In this document: positions 1 to 8,205 of the stretch, piece by piece | Layout of the letters: each line of letters starts with the position of its first letter | Position numbering within the stretch: the stretch's first letter is position 1 | Origin: Elusimicrobia bacterium GWA2_62_23 | GTDB lineage: Bacteria; Elusimicrobiota; Elusimicrobia; Elusimicrobiales; UBA9959 | Direction of reading: 5' to 3' | Assembly (NCBI GenBank): GCA_001799635.1 | Contig: MGTV01000019.1 | Coordinates: 1-64,000, forward strand | Length of the DNA: 64,000 nt | Made by a program: the position numbers and the translations under genes | Notes under the pieces: model-generated | What the model saw: only the letters and a program-made list of their open reading frames with translations | The model's database searches: none | Told to the model about the DNA's origin: nothing

Positions 1-99
1 GGGAAAGACGTTTTTCTAGACCAAAAACATCTTACCATTAACGGAGGGTTCTCTTTTTTAAACGGATTTTCTTGGGACAGCCCTGCCTTTGGCCCAAGG
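1..99. other. Window edge, no gene seen
   Basis: No coding region is supported here. A short inverted repeat (GCCTT/AAGGC, about 85-101) lies just past the stop of the minus-strand gene that ends at 100. It is too short, and lacks a clear T-run, to be called a terminator. Confidence 0.4.
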
Positions 100-1566
100 C
101 TATTGAAGCAGAGTGACGAGGGCTTTACCTCCGGCCACGGTCAGAGTTCCGGGCCTCGAGACCGAGACTTTCAGACCGGCCGCGCTCACCGAGAGCGCTT
201 CGAAAGGATACGCCCCGTCAGCCAGGGCAAAAGGCCGCCCGTTAAGTACGACAGCGGCGGCAGCGTGGAACCGCACCTCATTGCCTCCCAGCACCACGGG
301 GCGGTCGGTGAGATTGAACTCATAGCCCTCCATGGCGGCGTCCACCATATAGGTAGTAGGCATTAGGGTTTCAGAGGGGCCGAGTTTATAGGTGGGGGAA
401 GCGGCGCTGTAGCCCATGGAGAGTGCCGCGGGAACGGACCATTCCGGACCGGGGAGAGCGTTATACGCGGCTATGGCCGCGGTCTTGGCGGCTTGGAAGG
501 CCGAGACCTTCTGCAGGCCGGTGGCCAGGAGCGCGTCGTAACCGTGCTCCAGTTTGGCTTCGGCCAGGGCGGCCGCGGGGTTTGCCGGCCGGAAAGTTTG
601 GAACGTCACCTCGTAGGGGGACTGCCCGGCGGCCACGAGCGCTTTCCAGTCGTCACGGCCGGCCTTGTCGAGCAGCAGGCCCTGGGCGGCGCCGGTGCCG
701 TAATAGCGCGACTTGCCCATTTTATCCACGTCCGGAAAACTGTCGAGGTAAGGCAAAAGCGAAGCCGCGGTGCCGCCCGGCTGGGGAGACACTTCCTGGC
801 GCAGGTTCAGGACCAGGTCCACATATCTCGCGGTGCCCTCGCTACGCTCCTCGTAGGTCTCCGGCAGGCGGGCGTCGGGAAAGCGGGCGTAGCGCGCTTC
901 GCGGACGGCGATGAACTGGCCGGCATATCCGGCGGCGGCGCGCGTTCCCTGCGCGTAGAGGGCGAGTTTAAGGGCTTTCTGTTCGAGGGCGGCCATGGCC
1001 AGGTCCTCGCCGTCCGGCTCGCTGGCCCGCTTGCCGTAGCGGCCAGGCCTGAAGCCGGTCTTCTGGAAGACATGGAAGCGCTCGTGGACCACGGTGCGAA
1101 CATCCTGCGCCGGCCTGTCCTGCGCCTCGTAGCGGTAGGCGAAAGTGTCCGCCCCGTTGAGCGGGAAATGGAACTCGAAAGTGAAGTTGAGGCCGGGAAC
1201 AGGCCCCTGCTTTACGAAGACAGGCCGCGGCGAGGAAAGGGCCGGCTCGTACCCGGCCGGCGGGTTCGGGTGGGCTATCAGGAAGGAGCGTACCCCGGCC
1301 TCGTAGAGGAGCACCGGCTGGCCGAATACGTCATAGCCGGGCCAGACCGGGTCGCGGCGGTTGGACTGGTCGGCGGCCAGCAGCAGCGTCACGCGCGGCC
1401 CGACGGTCTCCACGTCGGAGACCGGCACGGGTATCTCCGAACTGAGACCGCTGACCGCGGCGGCGTCCAGGCCGGGCAGGGAGAAAGAATTAAGATCTAT
1501 GCGGCGCGCTTGGGCGCCCTGGGCTGAAAGGGAAAGGACCGCGGCTATCGCTAACGTCTTGTTCAT
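100..1566 (-). CDS. Secreted putative zinc-metallopeptidase-like protein
   Basis: The 488-residue product begins with a short signal peptide (charged MNK, hydrophobic stretch, likely cleavage near AQA, residue 20), so it is probably exported. Residues 161-165 read HERFH, which fits the HExxH zinc-binding and catalytic motif. About 80 residues on, ERSEGTARY (about 240-248) supplies a glutamate in a helix-like context that could be the third ligand of a gluzincin. I do not recognise a named family and the rest shows no repeats or membrane segments. The gene stands alone, divergent from nothing obvious, and starts with ATG. Peptidase activity is inference from the motif only; a degenerate or structural zinc site is equally possible. 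Confidence 0.6.
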   Translation of the reverse strand: MNKTLAIAAVLSLSAQGAQARRIDLNSFSLPGLDAAAVSGLSSEIPVPVSDVETVGPRVTLLLAADQSNRRDPVWPGYDVFGQPVLLYEAGVRSFLIAHPNPPAGYEPALSSPRPVFVKQGPVPGLNFTFEFHFPLNGADTFAYRYEAQDRPAQDVRTVVHERFHVFQKTGFRPGRYGKRASEPDGEDLAMAALEQKALKLALYAQGTRAAAGYAGQFIAVREARYARFPDARLPETYEERSEGTARYVDLVLNLRQEVSPQPGGTAASLLPYLDSFPDVDKMGKSRYYGTGAAQGLLLDKAGRDDWKALVAAGQSPYEVTFQTFRPANPAAALAEAKLEHGYDALLATGLQKVSAFQAAKTAAIAAYNALPGPEWSVPAALSMGYSAASPTYKLGPSETLMPTTYMVDAAMEGYEFNLTDRPVVLGGNEVRFHAAAAVVLNGRPFALADGAYPFEALSVSAAGLKVSVSRPGTLTVAGGKALVTLLQ

Positions 1567-1678
1567 CCGTGTTCTCCGCCTTTAAGGTATAAGTACCTGT
1601 ATATTTTATCCGCCGGACACGGTCCGCAACAGGGACTTTGGGCCCGTTGTTTCGCGACAAAGGGCCCACGGCGCGGGC

Positions 1679-1703
1679 AAAAAAGGGACGCGCGAGGCGT
1701 CCC
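1679..1703 (-). terminator. Intrinsic terminator of the MarC-type gene
   Basis: On the minus strand a 7-bp stem (GGGACGC, 5-nt loop, GCGTCCC) is followed by a run of six T. It lies just past the stop of the MarC-type gene, in the correct orientation. Confidence 0.75.
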
Positions 1704-1723
1704 GCCGGAGAAGGGGGAGGGGG

Positions 1724-2368
1724 TCAGGAGGCGGCCAGGAGGCCGCGCACGCCTTCCCAGATTATCTGCACGCCTATGGCAAGCAGGATAAAAGCGGAGA
1801 TCTTGGAAATGGTCTGCGCGCCGGCGCGGCCCAGCCGGCGCAGGAAATTCTCGGAATACCGGTAGAAAAGGAAGACGCTCAGGGCGGCCAGGGCTATGCC
1901 GGAGGCGTCGCCCGCGAACTTCACCCAGGTGCCGGAGCTGAGCAGCGAGCCGGCCGGGACCAGGGTAAGCGTGACCGCTATGGCCCCCGGGCCGGCGGTC
2001 ACCGGCATGGTCATTGGGAAAAAAGCCCGGGAAGAAACTCGGCCTTTCAGCTCATCGTGCTCCGCCTGGGAGAACTTGGGTTCGTTATTGAGCATCTGCC
2101 AGGCCGTATTGAAGAGGAGAAGGCCGCCGGCCACCCGGATGACGGGCACGGAAATGCCGAAGATCTTGAGCAGCCAGCCGCCGGCGATCAGCACGCAGAA
2201 CAGCAGCATGAAAGTGTATTTGCCTATCAGCCCGGCCAGCCGGTGCCTGTCCTCGTCGGGCAGGGAATCGGTCATATCGAGGAAGATGGGGGACATGGCC
2301 GGCGGGTTCAGGATGGGGAAAAGCGCCAGGAAAGCGAAGGCCGCATAGTCCAGGAAATCATGGAGCAT
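1724..2368 (-). CDS. MarC/UPF0056-family integral membrane protein
   Basis: The 214-residue product matches the MarC family in length and layout: six hydrophobic segments, an N-terminal LFPILNPPAMSPIF stretch, and the conserved segment FPMTMPVTAGPGAIAV in the middle. It sits in the inner membrane; the family's substrate is not established, and the old link to multiple antibiotic resistance was withdrawn. I chose the ATG at 2366-2368 because everything upstream in frame overlaps the divergent acetyltransferase and carries no family sequence. A terminator follows at 1679-1703. Neighbours give no functional hint. Confidence 0.85.
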   Translation of the reverse strand: MLHDFLDYAAFAFLALFPILNPPAMSPIFLDMTDSLPDEDRHRLAGLIGKYTFMLLFCVLIAGGWLLKIFGISVPVIRVAGGLLLFNTAWQMLNNEPKFSQAEHDELKGRVSSRAFFPMTMPVTAGPGAIAVTLTLVPAGSLLSSGTWVKFAGDASGIALAALSVFLFYRYSENFLRRLGRAGAQTISKISAFILLAIGVQIIWEGVRGLLAAS

Positions 2369-2422
2369 GAGGATATTATCCCATTTTATGCCAGTCGGCG
2401 CGAATTTAGTATCATTAAAATC

Positions 2423-2914
2423 ATGAAGATAACCCGCCTTGCAGCCCCGAAGGATAAAAAGGCCGCCGCGGCGCTGATGGCCGCGTCCGACCCCTGGCTG
2501 AAACTGGGCCTGCGCGAGCGGCACTGCCTTAAGACGTTCAGCGCGCCTTTCCGCGAGACCTACGCGGCCAGGACGGGCGGGGAACTTTCCGGTTTCGTGG
2601 TCATAACTATGTGCGGCACTTTCCGCGGCTATATCCAGGTCCTGTTCGTTTCTCCGGGCTACCGGGGCAGGGGACTGGGCGAAGAACTCATGGCTTTCGC
2701 CGAAAAGAAGATTTTCGGCCGCGCTCCGAACGTTTTTCTGTGCGTCTCTTCCTTCAATAAAGGGGCGCAGCGGTTCTACCGCCGGCTCGGCTACCAAAAG
2801 GCAGGGCTGCTTAAGGACTTTTTAGTGAAGGGCAGCGACGAACTGCTGCTGCGCAAGACCCTGGGGCCGCTGCGGGACTACTCCCCGAAAAAAAGGAAAT
2901 ATGTCAAAAATTAA
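2423..2914 (+). CDS. GNAT-family N-acetyltransferase
   Basis: The 163-residue product has the GNAT acetyl-CoA-binding signature: a beta-strand VLFVSPGYRGRG containing the R/Q-x-x-G-x-G loop (YRGRGLGEEL), then an N-x-x-A-x-x-F-Y-like C-terminal segment (NKGAQRFYRRLGY). The acceptor is unknown. The ATG at 2423 has no Shine-Dalgarno; a TAGTAT box lies about 12 nt upstream, so the transcript may be leaderless. It overlaps the next gene by 14 nt, suggesting co-expression with the beta-CASP nuclease; a ribosomal or tRNA-related substrate would be a guess. Confidence 0.85.
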   Translation: MKITRLAAPKDKKAAAALMAASDPWLKLGLRERHCLKTFSAPFRETYAARTGGELSGFVVITMCGTFRGYIQVLFVSPGYRGRGLGEELMAFAEKKIFGRAPNVFLCVSSFNKGAQRFYRRLGYQKAGLLKDFLVKGSDELLLRKTLGPLRDYSPKKRKYVKN

Positions 2915-4304
2915 ACTTTCGTTCCACGGCGCCGCCGGAGAGGTTACCGGCTCGCGCCACCTGCTGGAAACACCCGGCGGCACGGTACTGCTGGACTGCG
3001 GCATGTTCCAGGGGCACCGCAACGACGCGGACAAGAAGAACAGGACCTTCCTCTTTCCGCCCGCGTCGGTGGACGCGGCGATCCTCAGCCACGCGCACGT
3101 GGACCACTGCGGGTTGCTGCCGCTCCTCTACAAGAACGGCTGCGACGCCCCAGTCTATGCCACGCCCGCCACGGCAGAGATAACGGGCATAATGCTGGCC
3201 GATTCCGCCCGCCTGCAGGAAGGAGACGCCCGGTTCTACAACAAGATCCACGCCGCCGAAGGGTTGAGCATAGAACCGCTATACGGCGAGGAGGACGCGA
3301 ACCTCGCCATGGCCCATTTTAAAACCATGGAATACGGCACGGTGTTCGAGCCGGTGCCGGGAGTAAAGGCCCGGCTGCTAAACGCCGGCCACGTGCTGGG
3401 CTCGGCCATGCCCCAGCTCGATATAGCCGCCCCGGAGGGGAACCGGCGCCTGCTCTACACCGGCGACCTTGGCCGCGCGGAAACCCTGCTGCTCGACGAC
3501 CCGGCGGCCCCGCAAGACGTGGACTACCTCATAGTAGAGAGCACCTACGGCGACCGCCTGCACGAGCGCCTGGCCGACGCCGAGGCCAAGCTGGTGGAGG
3601 TCATCAAACGCGCCTTCAAAGAGGACAGCAAGATCATAATCCCCAGCTTCGCCCTGGAACGCACGCAGGAAATAATCTTCATCCTGGACAAGATCCGCCG
3701 CTCCGGCGCCGCTCCGGAGATCCCGGTTTACGTGGACAGCCCCATGGCCATCAGCCTCACGGAGATCTTCAACAGGCACAAGGACGGCTTCTGTTTCGAC
3801 GAGAAGTTCAGGGAGTACGCCCGCCAGGACGGCGACCCTTTCGGTTTTGATTATATCCGCTACCTGCGCACCAAGGACGAATCCCAGGCGCTCAACAACC
3901 GCAAGGGCGCGATGCTCATCATCTCGGCGTCGGGCATGTGCGAAGGCGGGCGCGTCCTGCACCACCTGCGCAACAACCTGGGCCACGACGACGCCACGGT
4001 GCTGCTCGTCGGCTACCAGGCCCAGGGCACGCTCGGCCGGCGCCTGCAGGACGGCGAGAAGAAAGTGAAGATCTTCGGCCTCGAGCACGAAGTCTGGGCG
4101 CGGGTGGAGACCATGCACACCTTCTCCTCGCACGCCGACAAGAACGACCTCGTGGCGTTCATAAAGGCCGCGAAACCCGCGCGCGGCGTGTTCCTGGTGC
4201 ACGGCGACACCGAAGCCCGCGCCGCCCTTGCGGCCGCGCTGGCCGCGGAGGGGATAAAGAACGTGAAATGTCCCGCTCCCGCCGAAGAATTCGAGCTTAA
4301 TTAG
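2901..4304 (+). CDS. Metallo-beta-lactamase / beta-CASP RNA-processing nuclease
   Basis: The 467-residue protein opens with a metallo-beta-lactamase fold carrying HAHVDH at 64-69 (HxHxDH dinuclear zinc site), further ligands in NAGHVLGSAM and YTGDLG, then a beta-CASP insertion (SFALERTQEIIF, YVDSPMAISLTEIF) and the C-terminal motifs HTFSSHADKNDL and VHGDTEARAAL. This is the architecture of the CPSF-73/YSH1-like group of single- or double-strand RNA endo/exonucleases. The ATG at 2901 is preceded by AAGGA and lies inside the previous gene. A DEAD-box helicase gene follows after a structured repeat, consistent with RNA metabolism, though the substrate cannot be read from sequence. Confidence 0.9.
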   Translation: MSKIKLSFHGAAGEVTGSRHLLETPGGTVLLDCGMFQGHRNDADKKNRTFLFPPASVDAAILSHAHVDHCGLLPLLYKNGCDAPVYATPATAEITGIMLADSARLQEGDARFYNKIHAAEGLSIEPLYGEEDANLAMAHFKTMEYGTVFEPVPGVKARLLNAGHVLGSAMPQLDIAAPEGNRRLLYTGDLGRAETLLLDDPAAPQDVDYLIVESTYGDRLHERLADAEAKLVEVIKRAFKEDSKIIIPSFALERTQEIIFILDKIRRSGAAPEIPVYVDSPMAISLTEIFNRHKDGFCFDEKFREYARQDGDPFGFDYIRYLRTKDESQALNNRKGAMLIISASGMCEGGRVLHHLRNNLGHDDATVLLVGYQAQGTLGRRLQDGEKKVKIFGLEHEVWARVETMHTFSSHADKNDLVAFIKAAKPARGVFLVHGDTEARAALAAALAAEGIKNVKCPAPAEEFELN

Positions 4305-4307
4305 CTT

Positions 4308-4466
4308 GGCCTGGCGGGATGTTATTCCTCCCGCCAGGACTGCAGGGAACCGTTGCGCGGTTCCCCTCAATCGCTGCGCGATTGAGGCACTGCAGTGACT
4401 ATTTCGCTAACGCGAAATAGTCACCCCCTTCCCCAACTGGCGTTAGGAACAACATCCCGCCAGGCC
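4308..4466. repeat. Nested-palindrome element, family 1, copy A
   Basis: A 159-bp element bounded by 21-bp inverted arms (4308-4328 and 4446-4466, one mismatch). Inside are four further hairpins: CCTGGCGGGA-N9-TCCCGCCAGG (4310-4338), GGGAACCG-N5-CGGTTCCC (4345-4365), CTCAATCG-N5-CGATTGAG (4366-4386), and a 13-bp perfect stem with a 4-nt loop (4395-4424). The left arm can pair either with 4329-4338 or with the distal arm, so two folds compete. On the minus strand it shares CCAGTTGGGGAAGG and the GGGAACCG hairpin with copies B and C. No coding potential is seen. Confidence 0.85.
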
Positions 4467-4487
4467 CGCCAGCGCATGGAATAAAGT

Positions 4488-4493
4488 TATAAT
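4488..4493 (+). promoter_or_regulatory. -10 box (TATAAT) of the first DEAD-box gene
   Basis: A perfect TATAAT ends 11 nt before the ATG, and no Shine-Dalgarno lies between. If used, transcription would start about 4-6 nt before the start codon, giving an almost leaderless mRNA. No good -35 hexamer is visible. Confidence 0.5.
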
Positions 4494-4504
4494 ATAGATA
4501 ACAT

Positions 4505-5773
4505 ATGAAAAGACTGCTCAAGAAAATCGGGACCAGGGCGCTTACCGCGCTCGGTCTCAAGAAAAAATCAGGCTTCTACGGGCTCGGCATCGCCCCGAAG
4601 CTGATGGACATCCTCGACAAGAAAGGATTCGTAACCCCGACGCCGATACAGCAGAAATCCATCCCCATAGCCACCGAAGGCAAGGACATGGTGGGCATCG
4701 CCCAGACCGGCACCGGCAAGACCATCGCCTTCTCCATACCGATGATCCAGCGCCTGGCCCAGGGCCCGGGCAAGGCCCTGGTGCTCCTGCCTACCCGCGA
4801 ACTGGCCCTCCAGGTCGCCGAGGTCTGCCGCGATTTCGCGCCCGCCTTCAACATGGGCGTGGCCTGCCTCATCGGCGGCGAAGGCAAGGAGTCCCAGCTG
4901 CGCGACCTCAACCGCAAGGCCCGCATCCTGATAGGCACCCCCGGCCGCGTCTACGACCACATGGAACGCGGCGCCGCCAAGGTGCACGACGCCCGCATCC
5001 TCGTGCTCGACGAAGCGGACCGCATGTTCGACATGGGCTTCGCCCCGCAGATCAGCCGCATCATCCGCCAGCTGCCCACCCAGCGCCAGACCATGCTGTT
5101 CTCCGCCACCATCCCCGACGAGGTCATGCGGCTGGCCAGCCAGCACATGAAGCTCCCTATCCGCATAGAGGTGGCCAAATCCGGCACGGCGGCCACAAAC
5201 GTGATCCAGGAACTCTACGTGGTGCGCTCCGGCTCAAAGCCGATGCTGCTGATGAAGCTGCTAGAAAAATATTCCGGCACCGTGCTCGTCTTCGTGGAAA
5301 CGCGTTACGACGCCATGAAAGTGGCCGGCTACCTGGATTACGCAGGCTATCAAGTCGCGGAACTGCACTCCGACCGCTCCATGGGCCAGCGCAAAGAGGC
5401 GATGGAAGGCTTCAAGAACGGCAAGTACCGCATCATGGTGGCCACCGACATCGCCGCCCGCGGCATAGACGTGACCGGGATCGAACTGGTAGTGAATTAC
5501 GAGATGCCCTCAGAAGACGACGCCTACGTGCACCGCATAGGCCGCACCGGCCGCGCCGGGCAGCCCGGCCGCGCCGTCACCTTCGCCATGCCCGAGCAGG
5601 GCGGAGACGTGCGCAGCATCGAGACCCTTACCGGCATACCCATGACCCAGGTGACCCACCCCGAAGTGCCCGCGGAAACCCTCTGGGGCTACAACCACGC
5701 GGCCGGCGGCCGCGGCTGGAACCAGCGCTCCGCGCGCAGGCCCTCCGGCGGCGGAGGCCGCAGGCGCCGCTGA
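4505..5773 (+). CDS. rhlE: DEAD-box ATP-dependent RNA helicase (RhlE-type)
   Basis: The 422-residue protein contains the complete DEAD-box set: Q motif (GFVTPTPIQQ, about 41-50), motif I AQTGTGKT (66-73), Ia PTRELALQ, II DEAD (169-172), III SAT, V ATDIAARGIDV and VI YVHRIGRTGRAG. It unwinds short RNA duplexes with ATP; RhlE proteins act in ribosome assembly, RNA decay or cold adaptation. A basic amphipathic N-terminal extension (KRLLKKIGTRALTALGLKKK) precedes the core, and the C-terminus is a short Gly/Arg tail (GGGGRRRR). A second RhlE paralogue is encoded at 8206-9849. It lies downstream of an RNase gene and a structured repeat. Helicase identity is certain; its cellular target is not. Confidence 0.93.
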   Translation: MKRLLKKIGTRALTALGLKKKSGFYGLGIAPKLMDILDKKGFVTPTPIQQKSIPIATEGKDMVGIAQTGTGKTIAFSIPMIQRLAQGPGKALVLLPTRELALQVAEVCRDFAPAFNMGVACLIGGEGKESQLRDLNRKARILIGTPGRVYDHMERGAAKVHDARILVLDEADRMFDMGFAPQISRIIRQLPTQRQTMLFSATIPDEVMRLASQHMKLPIRIEVAKSGTAATNVIQELYVVRSGSKPMLLMKLLEKYSGTVLVFVETRYDAMKVAGYLDYAGYQVAELHSDRSMGQRKEAMEGFKNGKYRIMVATDIAARGIDVTGIELVVNYEMPSEDDAYVHRIGRTGRAGQPGRAVTFAMPEQGGDVRSIETLTGIPMTQVTHPEVPAETLWGYNHAAGGRGWNQRSARRPSGGGGRRRR

Positions 5774-5785
5774 TCGGCTAACGGC

Positions 5786-5820
5786 AAAAAAGGCCGCCCG
5801 GATGGGCGGCCTTTTTCTTT
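5786..5820. terminator. Bidirectional terminator between helicase and phospholipase-D-like genes
   Basis: An 8-bp perfect stem (GGCCGCCC / GGGCGGCC, loop GGAT, 5792-5811) is flanked by A-run on the left and TTTTT on the right, so it can end both convergent transcripts. Confidence 0.85.
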
Positions 5821-5833
5821 GCGCGGGCAGGGC

Positions 5834-6976
5834 CTAGGGTTCGCGCGCGCTGGAGTAGAGCTTGTCGAACTCGGCCTTGTAAGGGGCCACGTACTCGGGC
5901 GCGGTGGTGAAGATGGTGTTCTCGGTATTGGCGGTCTCGGCGGTGACGGTCCAGTTATAAGAGCCGTTTATCAGCAGGCGGCCGTCCAGCACGGCGAACT
6001 TATTGTGCATCTGGCCCTTTTCCAGTCGCCCGTCCTTGAACCGCAGCGCCATCCGGCTGGCCTTCGCCTCGCCGAAGAAGGGGAATTTCTGACCGGAGAA
6101 GAGCATGAGCTTTACCGTCACCCCGCGCGCGGCGGCGCGCTTCAGGGCCTCCATGATCTTGTCCGAGGTGAAAGTGAACATCGCCAGGTCCACTTCGGAC
6201 CGGGCGGCGTCCACGGCCTTCACGATGGCAGCCTCGGTGCCGCCCCTGGGGGAGAAAACATAATCCGGCAACAGGGCGCCGTTGAAGTTCACGTCCGGTG
6301 TGGGATCCGAAGGCGGGGCCGAAGGCTTCGCCGCCGGAGCCTCCGGCTGCGAGGGAGGGCGGGCCTGTGCCCACATCCACTCGAAATCAGCCTCGTAACC
6401 GGCCACTATATCCGGGTCGGCCACGAACATCACGTTCTCGTAGCTGAAGCTCTCGGCGAAACCGCTCCAGTTGGCCGAGCCGGTCTGCAGCAGGGTCCCG
6501 TCGAAAACCGCGTATTTGCAGTGCATGGCGCCCGTGCCGCCGCGGCCGTTCATCATCCTGGTCTCGATGCCCGAATCGATCACAGCCTTGATCTGCTTGC
6601 CGGCCTCGGGGAGGACGTGGGCCTTGTCGAAGAGCACCCGCACCTTTACCCCGCGCCGCTTGGCGCGGACCAGCGCGGCCACGGCGTCGTCTATCTGGAG
6701 GTTATACAGGGCCACGTCCAGCGTGCGTCCGGTGCGGTCTATGGCGTCCACGATGGGAGGGGAAAGGCGCTCCTGCTCGGTAAAGACGTAGGCCGGCAGC
6801 CCGGACCAGTCATAGCCGGACCGCGCCGCGGCCGGCGCCGGCACGTAAGGCGCGGCGGGCAGCCCCGTCTGGCGCAGCAGCGGCAGGTCCAGGGATTCAA
6901 GGGCTGGAACTCCTCCGGCAAAAGCGGCGGGAGCCGCCAGCAGCAGCAGCAACAGGGTATTGAGGGATCTCCTCAC
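5834..6976 (-). CDS. Secreted phospholipase-D-superfamily protein, two HKD motifs
   Basis: The 380-residue product has a cleavable signal peptide (hydrophobic 5-19, cleavage near AFA-G, residue 20) and two HxKxxxxD catalytic motifs: H152-K154-D159 (MHCKYAVFDG) followed by GSANWS, and H324-K326-D331 (MHNKFAVLDG) followed by GSYNWT. Two HKD motifs in one chain form one active site in the PLD/cardiolipin-synthase/nuclease superfamily. A Pro/Ala-rich linker (about 204-228) joins the halves. The start is GTG with GGAGG upstream. The substrate, whether phospholipid or nucleic acid, cannot be told; an exported nuclease or lipase are both plausible. Confidence 0.85.
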   Translation of the reverse strand: MRRSLNTLLLLLLAAPAAFAGGVPALESLDLPLLRQTGLPAAPYVPAPAAARSGYDWSGLPAYVFTEQERLSPPIVDAIDRTGRTLDVALYNLQIDDAVAALVRAKRRGVKVRVLFDKAHVLPEAGKQIKAVIDSGIETRMMNGRGGTGAMHCKYAVFDGTLLQTGSANWSGFAESFSYENVMFVADPDIVAGYEADFEWMWAQARPPSQPEAPAAKPSAPPSDPTPDVNFNGALLPDYVFSPRGGTEAAIVKAVDAARSEVDLAMFTFTSDKIMEALKRAAARGVTVKLMLFSGQKFPFFGEAKASRMALRFKDGRLEKGQMHNKFAVLDGRLLINGSYNWTVTAETANTENTIFTTAPEYVAPYKAEFDKLYSSAREP

Positions 6977-7123
6977 AAAAAGCCTCCGTGCGTCATAAAA
7001 GGTAAGGATATTCTACCCCTTCGCAGCTTCCACCCCTAGAGGCTTTGGCCCCAGGCACAGGGAGGTATTGGGCCCACGCCCCGCTGGGGCTTATGGCCGG
7101 TGCGGGGCCGGGGAATTTACTGA

Positions 7124-7129
7124 TATAAT
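7124..7129 (+). promoter_or_regulatory. -10 box (TATAAT) of the second GNAT gene
   Basis: A perfect TATAAT ends 10 nt before the ATG at 7140, with no Shine-Dalgarno between. The transcript would have a leader of only a few bases. The -35 region is not convincing. Confidence 0.5.
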
Positions 7130-7139
7130 CTTTAGACCT

Positions 7140-7598
7140 ATGACAGCCGTCCCGGAAATAACCGTCCGCAAAGTGGACCTGCAGGACCCGGAGTGGAAGC
7201 CGCGCTTCGAGGCTTTTTACGCCGGGCGCCAGGTAAAACGGCTGCGCGCCAAACCGCACGCCTATTTCGCGGCTTTCGCGGGCGGGGAACTGGCCGGCCA
7301 CAGCGTGATCTATTTCGACAAGGGGCGCTGGATCATGGACGGCCTGCTGGTAAAGCCGGAATTCCGGGAAATGGGCGTGGCCAAGCGCCTGACCGAGGCC
7401 CGCATCCGCCACGCCATAGAGCAGGGAGCGCCGGAGATCTGGTACGCCTGCGACGACGGCAACCTGGTCACCATCTGCTGCCACCTGCGCTTCGGCTTCC
7501 AGAAGGTCTGCCCCGACAAGCACCGCTGCACGGCGGCCACCGCGCACTGGTACCGCCTCCCGGTGACCCCGGAGCTGAAAGGAAAATTCCTGAAATAA
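7140..7598 (+). CDS. GNAT-family N-acetyltransferase
   Basis: The 152-residue product has the GNAT core: GLLVKPEFREMGVAKRL (beta-4 plus the acetyl-CoA pyrophosphate loop R-x-x-G-x-A) and a C-terminal Asn/hydrophobic segment (DDGNLVTICCHLRFGFQKV). It is unrelated at the sequence level to the acetyltransferase at 2423 beyond the fold. I placed the start at the ATG at 7140 because the conserved domain begins there and TATAAT lies just upstream; an in-frame start at 7068 would add unconserved residues overlapping the promoter. Acceptor unknown. Confidence 0.8.
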   Translation: MTAVPEITVRKVDLQDPEWKPRFEAFYAGRQVKRLRAKPHAYFAAFAGGELAGHSVIYFDKGRWIMDGLLVKPEFREMGVAKRLTEARIRHAIEQGAPEIWYACDDGNLVTICCHLRFGFQKVCPDKHRCTAATAHWYRLPVTPELKGKFLK

Positions 7599-7620
7599 AA
7601 AAGGCCCGCCTGGGCGGGCC
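7597..7620 (-). terminator. Terminator of the 7639-8130 gene
   Basis: Read on the minus strand, a 7-8 bp GC stem (GGCCCGC / GCGGGCC) is followed by a T6 run. The plus strand has no T-run after the stem, so it probably serves the minus-strand gene. Confidence 0.75.
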
Positions 7621-7638
7621 CTCACCGGCGGCGCGGCT

Positions 7639-8130
7639 TCAATCCGCGCCGTAGGCCTCCTGTTTTTCCAGCGTGACGGTTATCACCTTGGCCTTCAGGA
7701 ACTTCAGGTATTCTTTGGTCTTGTCGCTGGTGACGCCCAGCGTGACCTCCATGTGATCGCCGGGAAGGAAAGGTTCGCTGTAGGCGTATTCCTTGGACCA
7801 GATCACCGCTCCGGCCTCATCCCTGAAGACGAACAGCCCGCTCAGGGCGTAGAAGCGCCGGCGCGAGACGTTCTCCAGGTCCACGTACAGCCTGACGCCG
7901 ATCTTCTCGCCTACCACCTGCCTTTTTTTGATGAAGGTGGCGACTATCGGCTCCGCCGGTTCAACGGCCTTGGCGGCCGGGCCGGGGGCCGCGGCGTTCT
8001 CCAGTTTCGAGACCCTCTTTTCCACCACGGACACGCGCTTCTCCAGGCCGGTAAGCCGCTTCGCCGCCGTATCCGCGGCGACGGCCGCGCCGGCGCAGGC
8101 GAGGAGCAGGGGGAGCAGCAGCGTTTTCAC
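7639..8130 (-). CDS. Exported protein with short coiled coil, unknown function
   Basis: The 163-residue product carries a signal peptide (MKTLLLPLLLACAGAAVA, cleavage near residue 18), then a heptad-rich segment (LTGLEKRVSVVEKRVSKLEN, about 26-45) typical of a short trimeric or dimeric coiled coil, a Pro/Ala linker, and a C-terminal beta-rich domain (about 60-160). The domain has alternating hydrophobic strands such as RFYALSGLFVFRDE. I do not recognise the family. A coiled-coil stalk presenting an Ig-like domain in the periplasm is a structural guess. It is a single gene with its own terminator, divergent from a helicase gene. Confidence 0.7.
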   Translation of the reverse strand: MKTLLLPLLLACAGAAVAADTAAKRLTGLEKRVSVVEKRVSKLENAAAPGPAAKAVEPAEPIVATFIKKRQVVGEKIGVRLYVDLENVSRRRFYALSGLFVFRDEAGAVIWSKEYAYSEPFLPGDHMEVTLGVTSDKTKEYLKFLKAKVITVTLEKQEAYGAD

Positions 8131-8194
8131 ACGTTCATTATATAAAAAAGAGCCCCACGGCGGGCGGCCGTATCATTGGTACCTGCATATATGG

Positions 8195-8200
8195 GATAAT
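8195..8200 (+). promoter_or_regulatory. -10-like box of the second DEAD-box gene
   Basis: GATAAT ends 5 nt before the ATG at 8206, with TTGGTA about 15 nt further upstream as a possible -35. The spacing would put the transcription start at the start codon itself. Confidence 0.4.
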
Positions 8201-8205
8201 AGGGA

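Noticed and set aside
1620-1680. Inverted TGGGCCC/GGGCCCA near 1638-1670 as a further repeat element
   Set aside because: The arms are only 7 bp, no similar copy was found in the other gaps, and the nearby marC-type terminator explains the hairpin content.
4305-4504. CRISPR array or Rho-independent terminator only
   Set aside because: The stems differ from one another, there are no equal spacers, and the 21-bp outer arms enclosing all hairpins go beyond a terminator.
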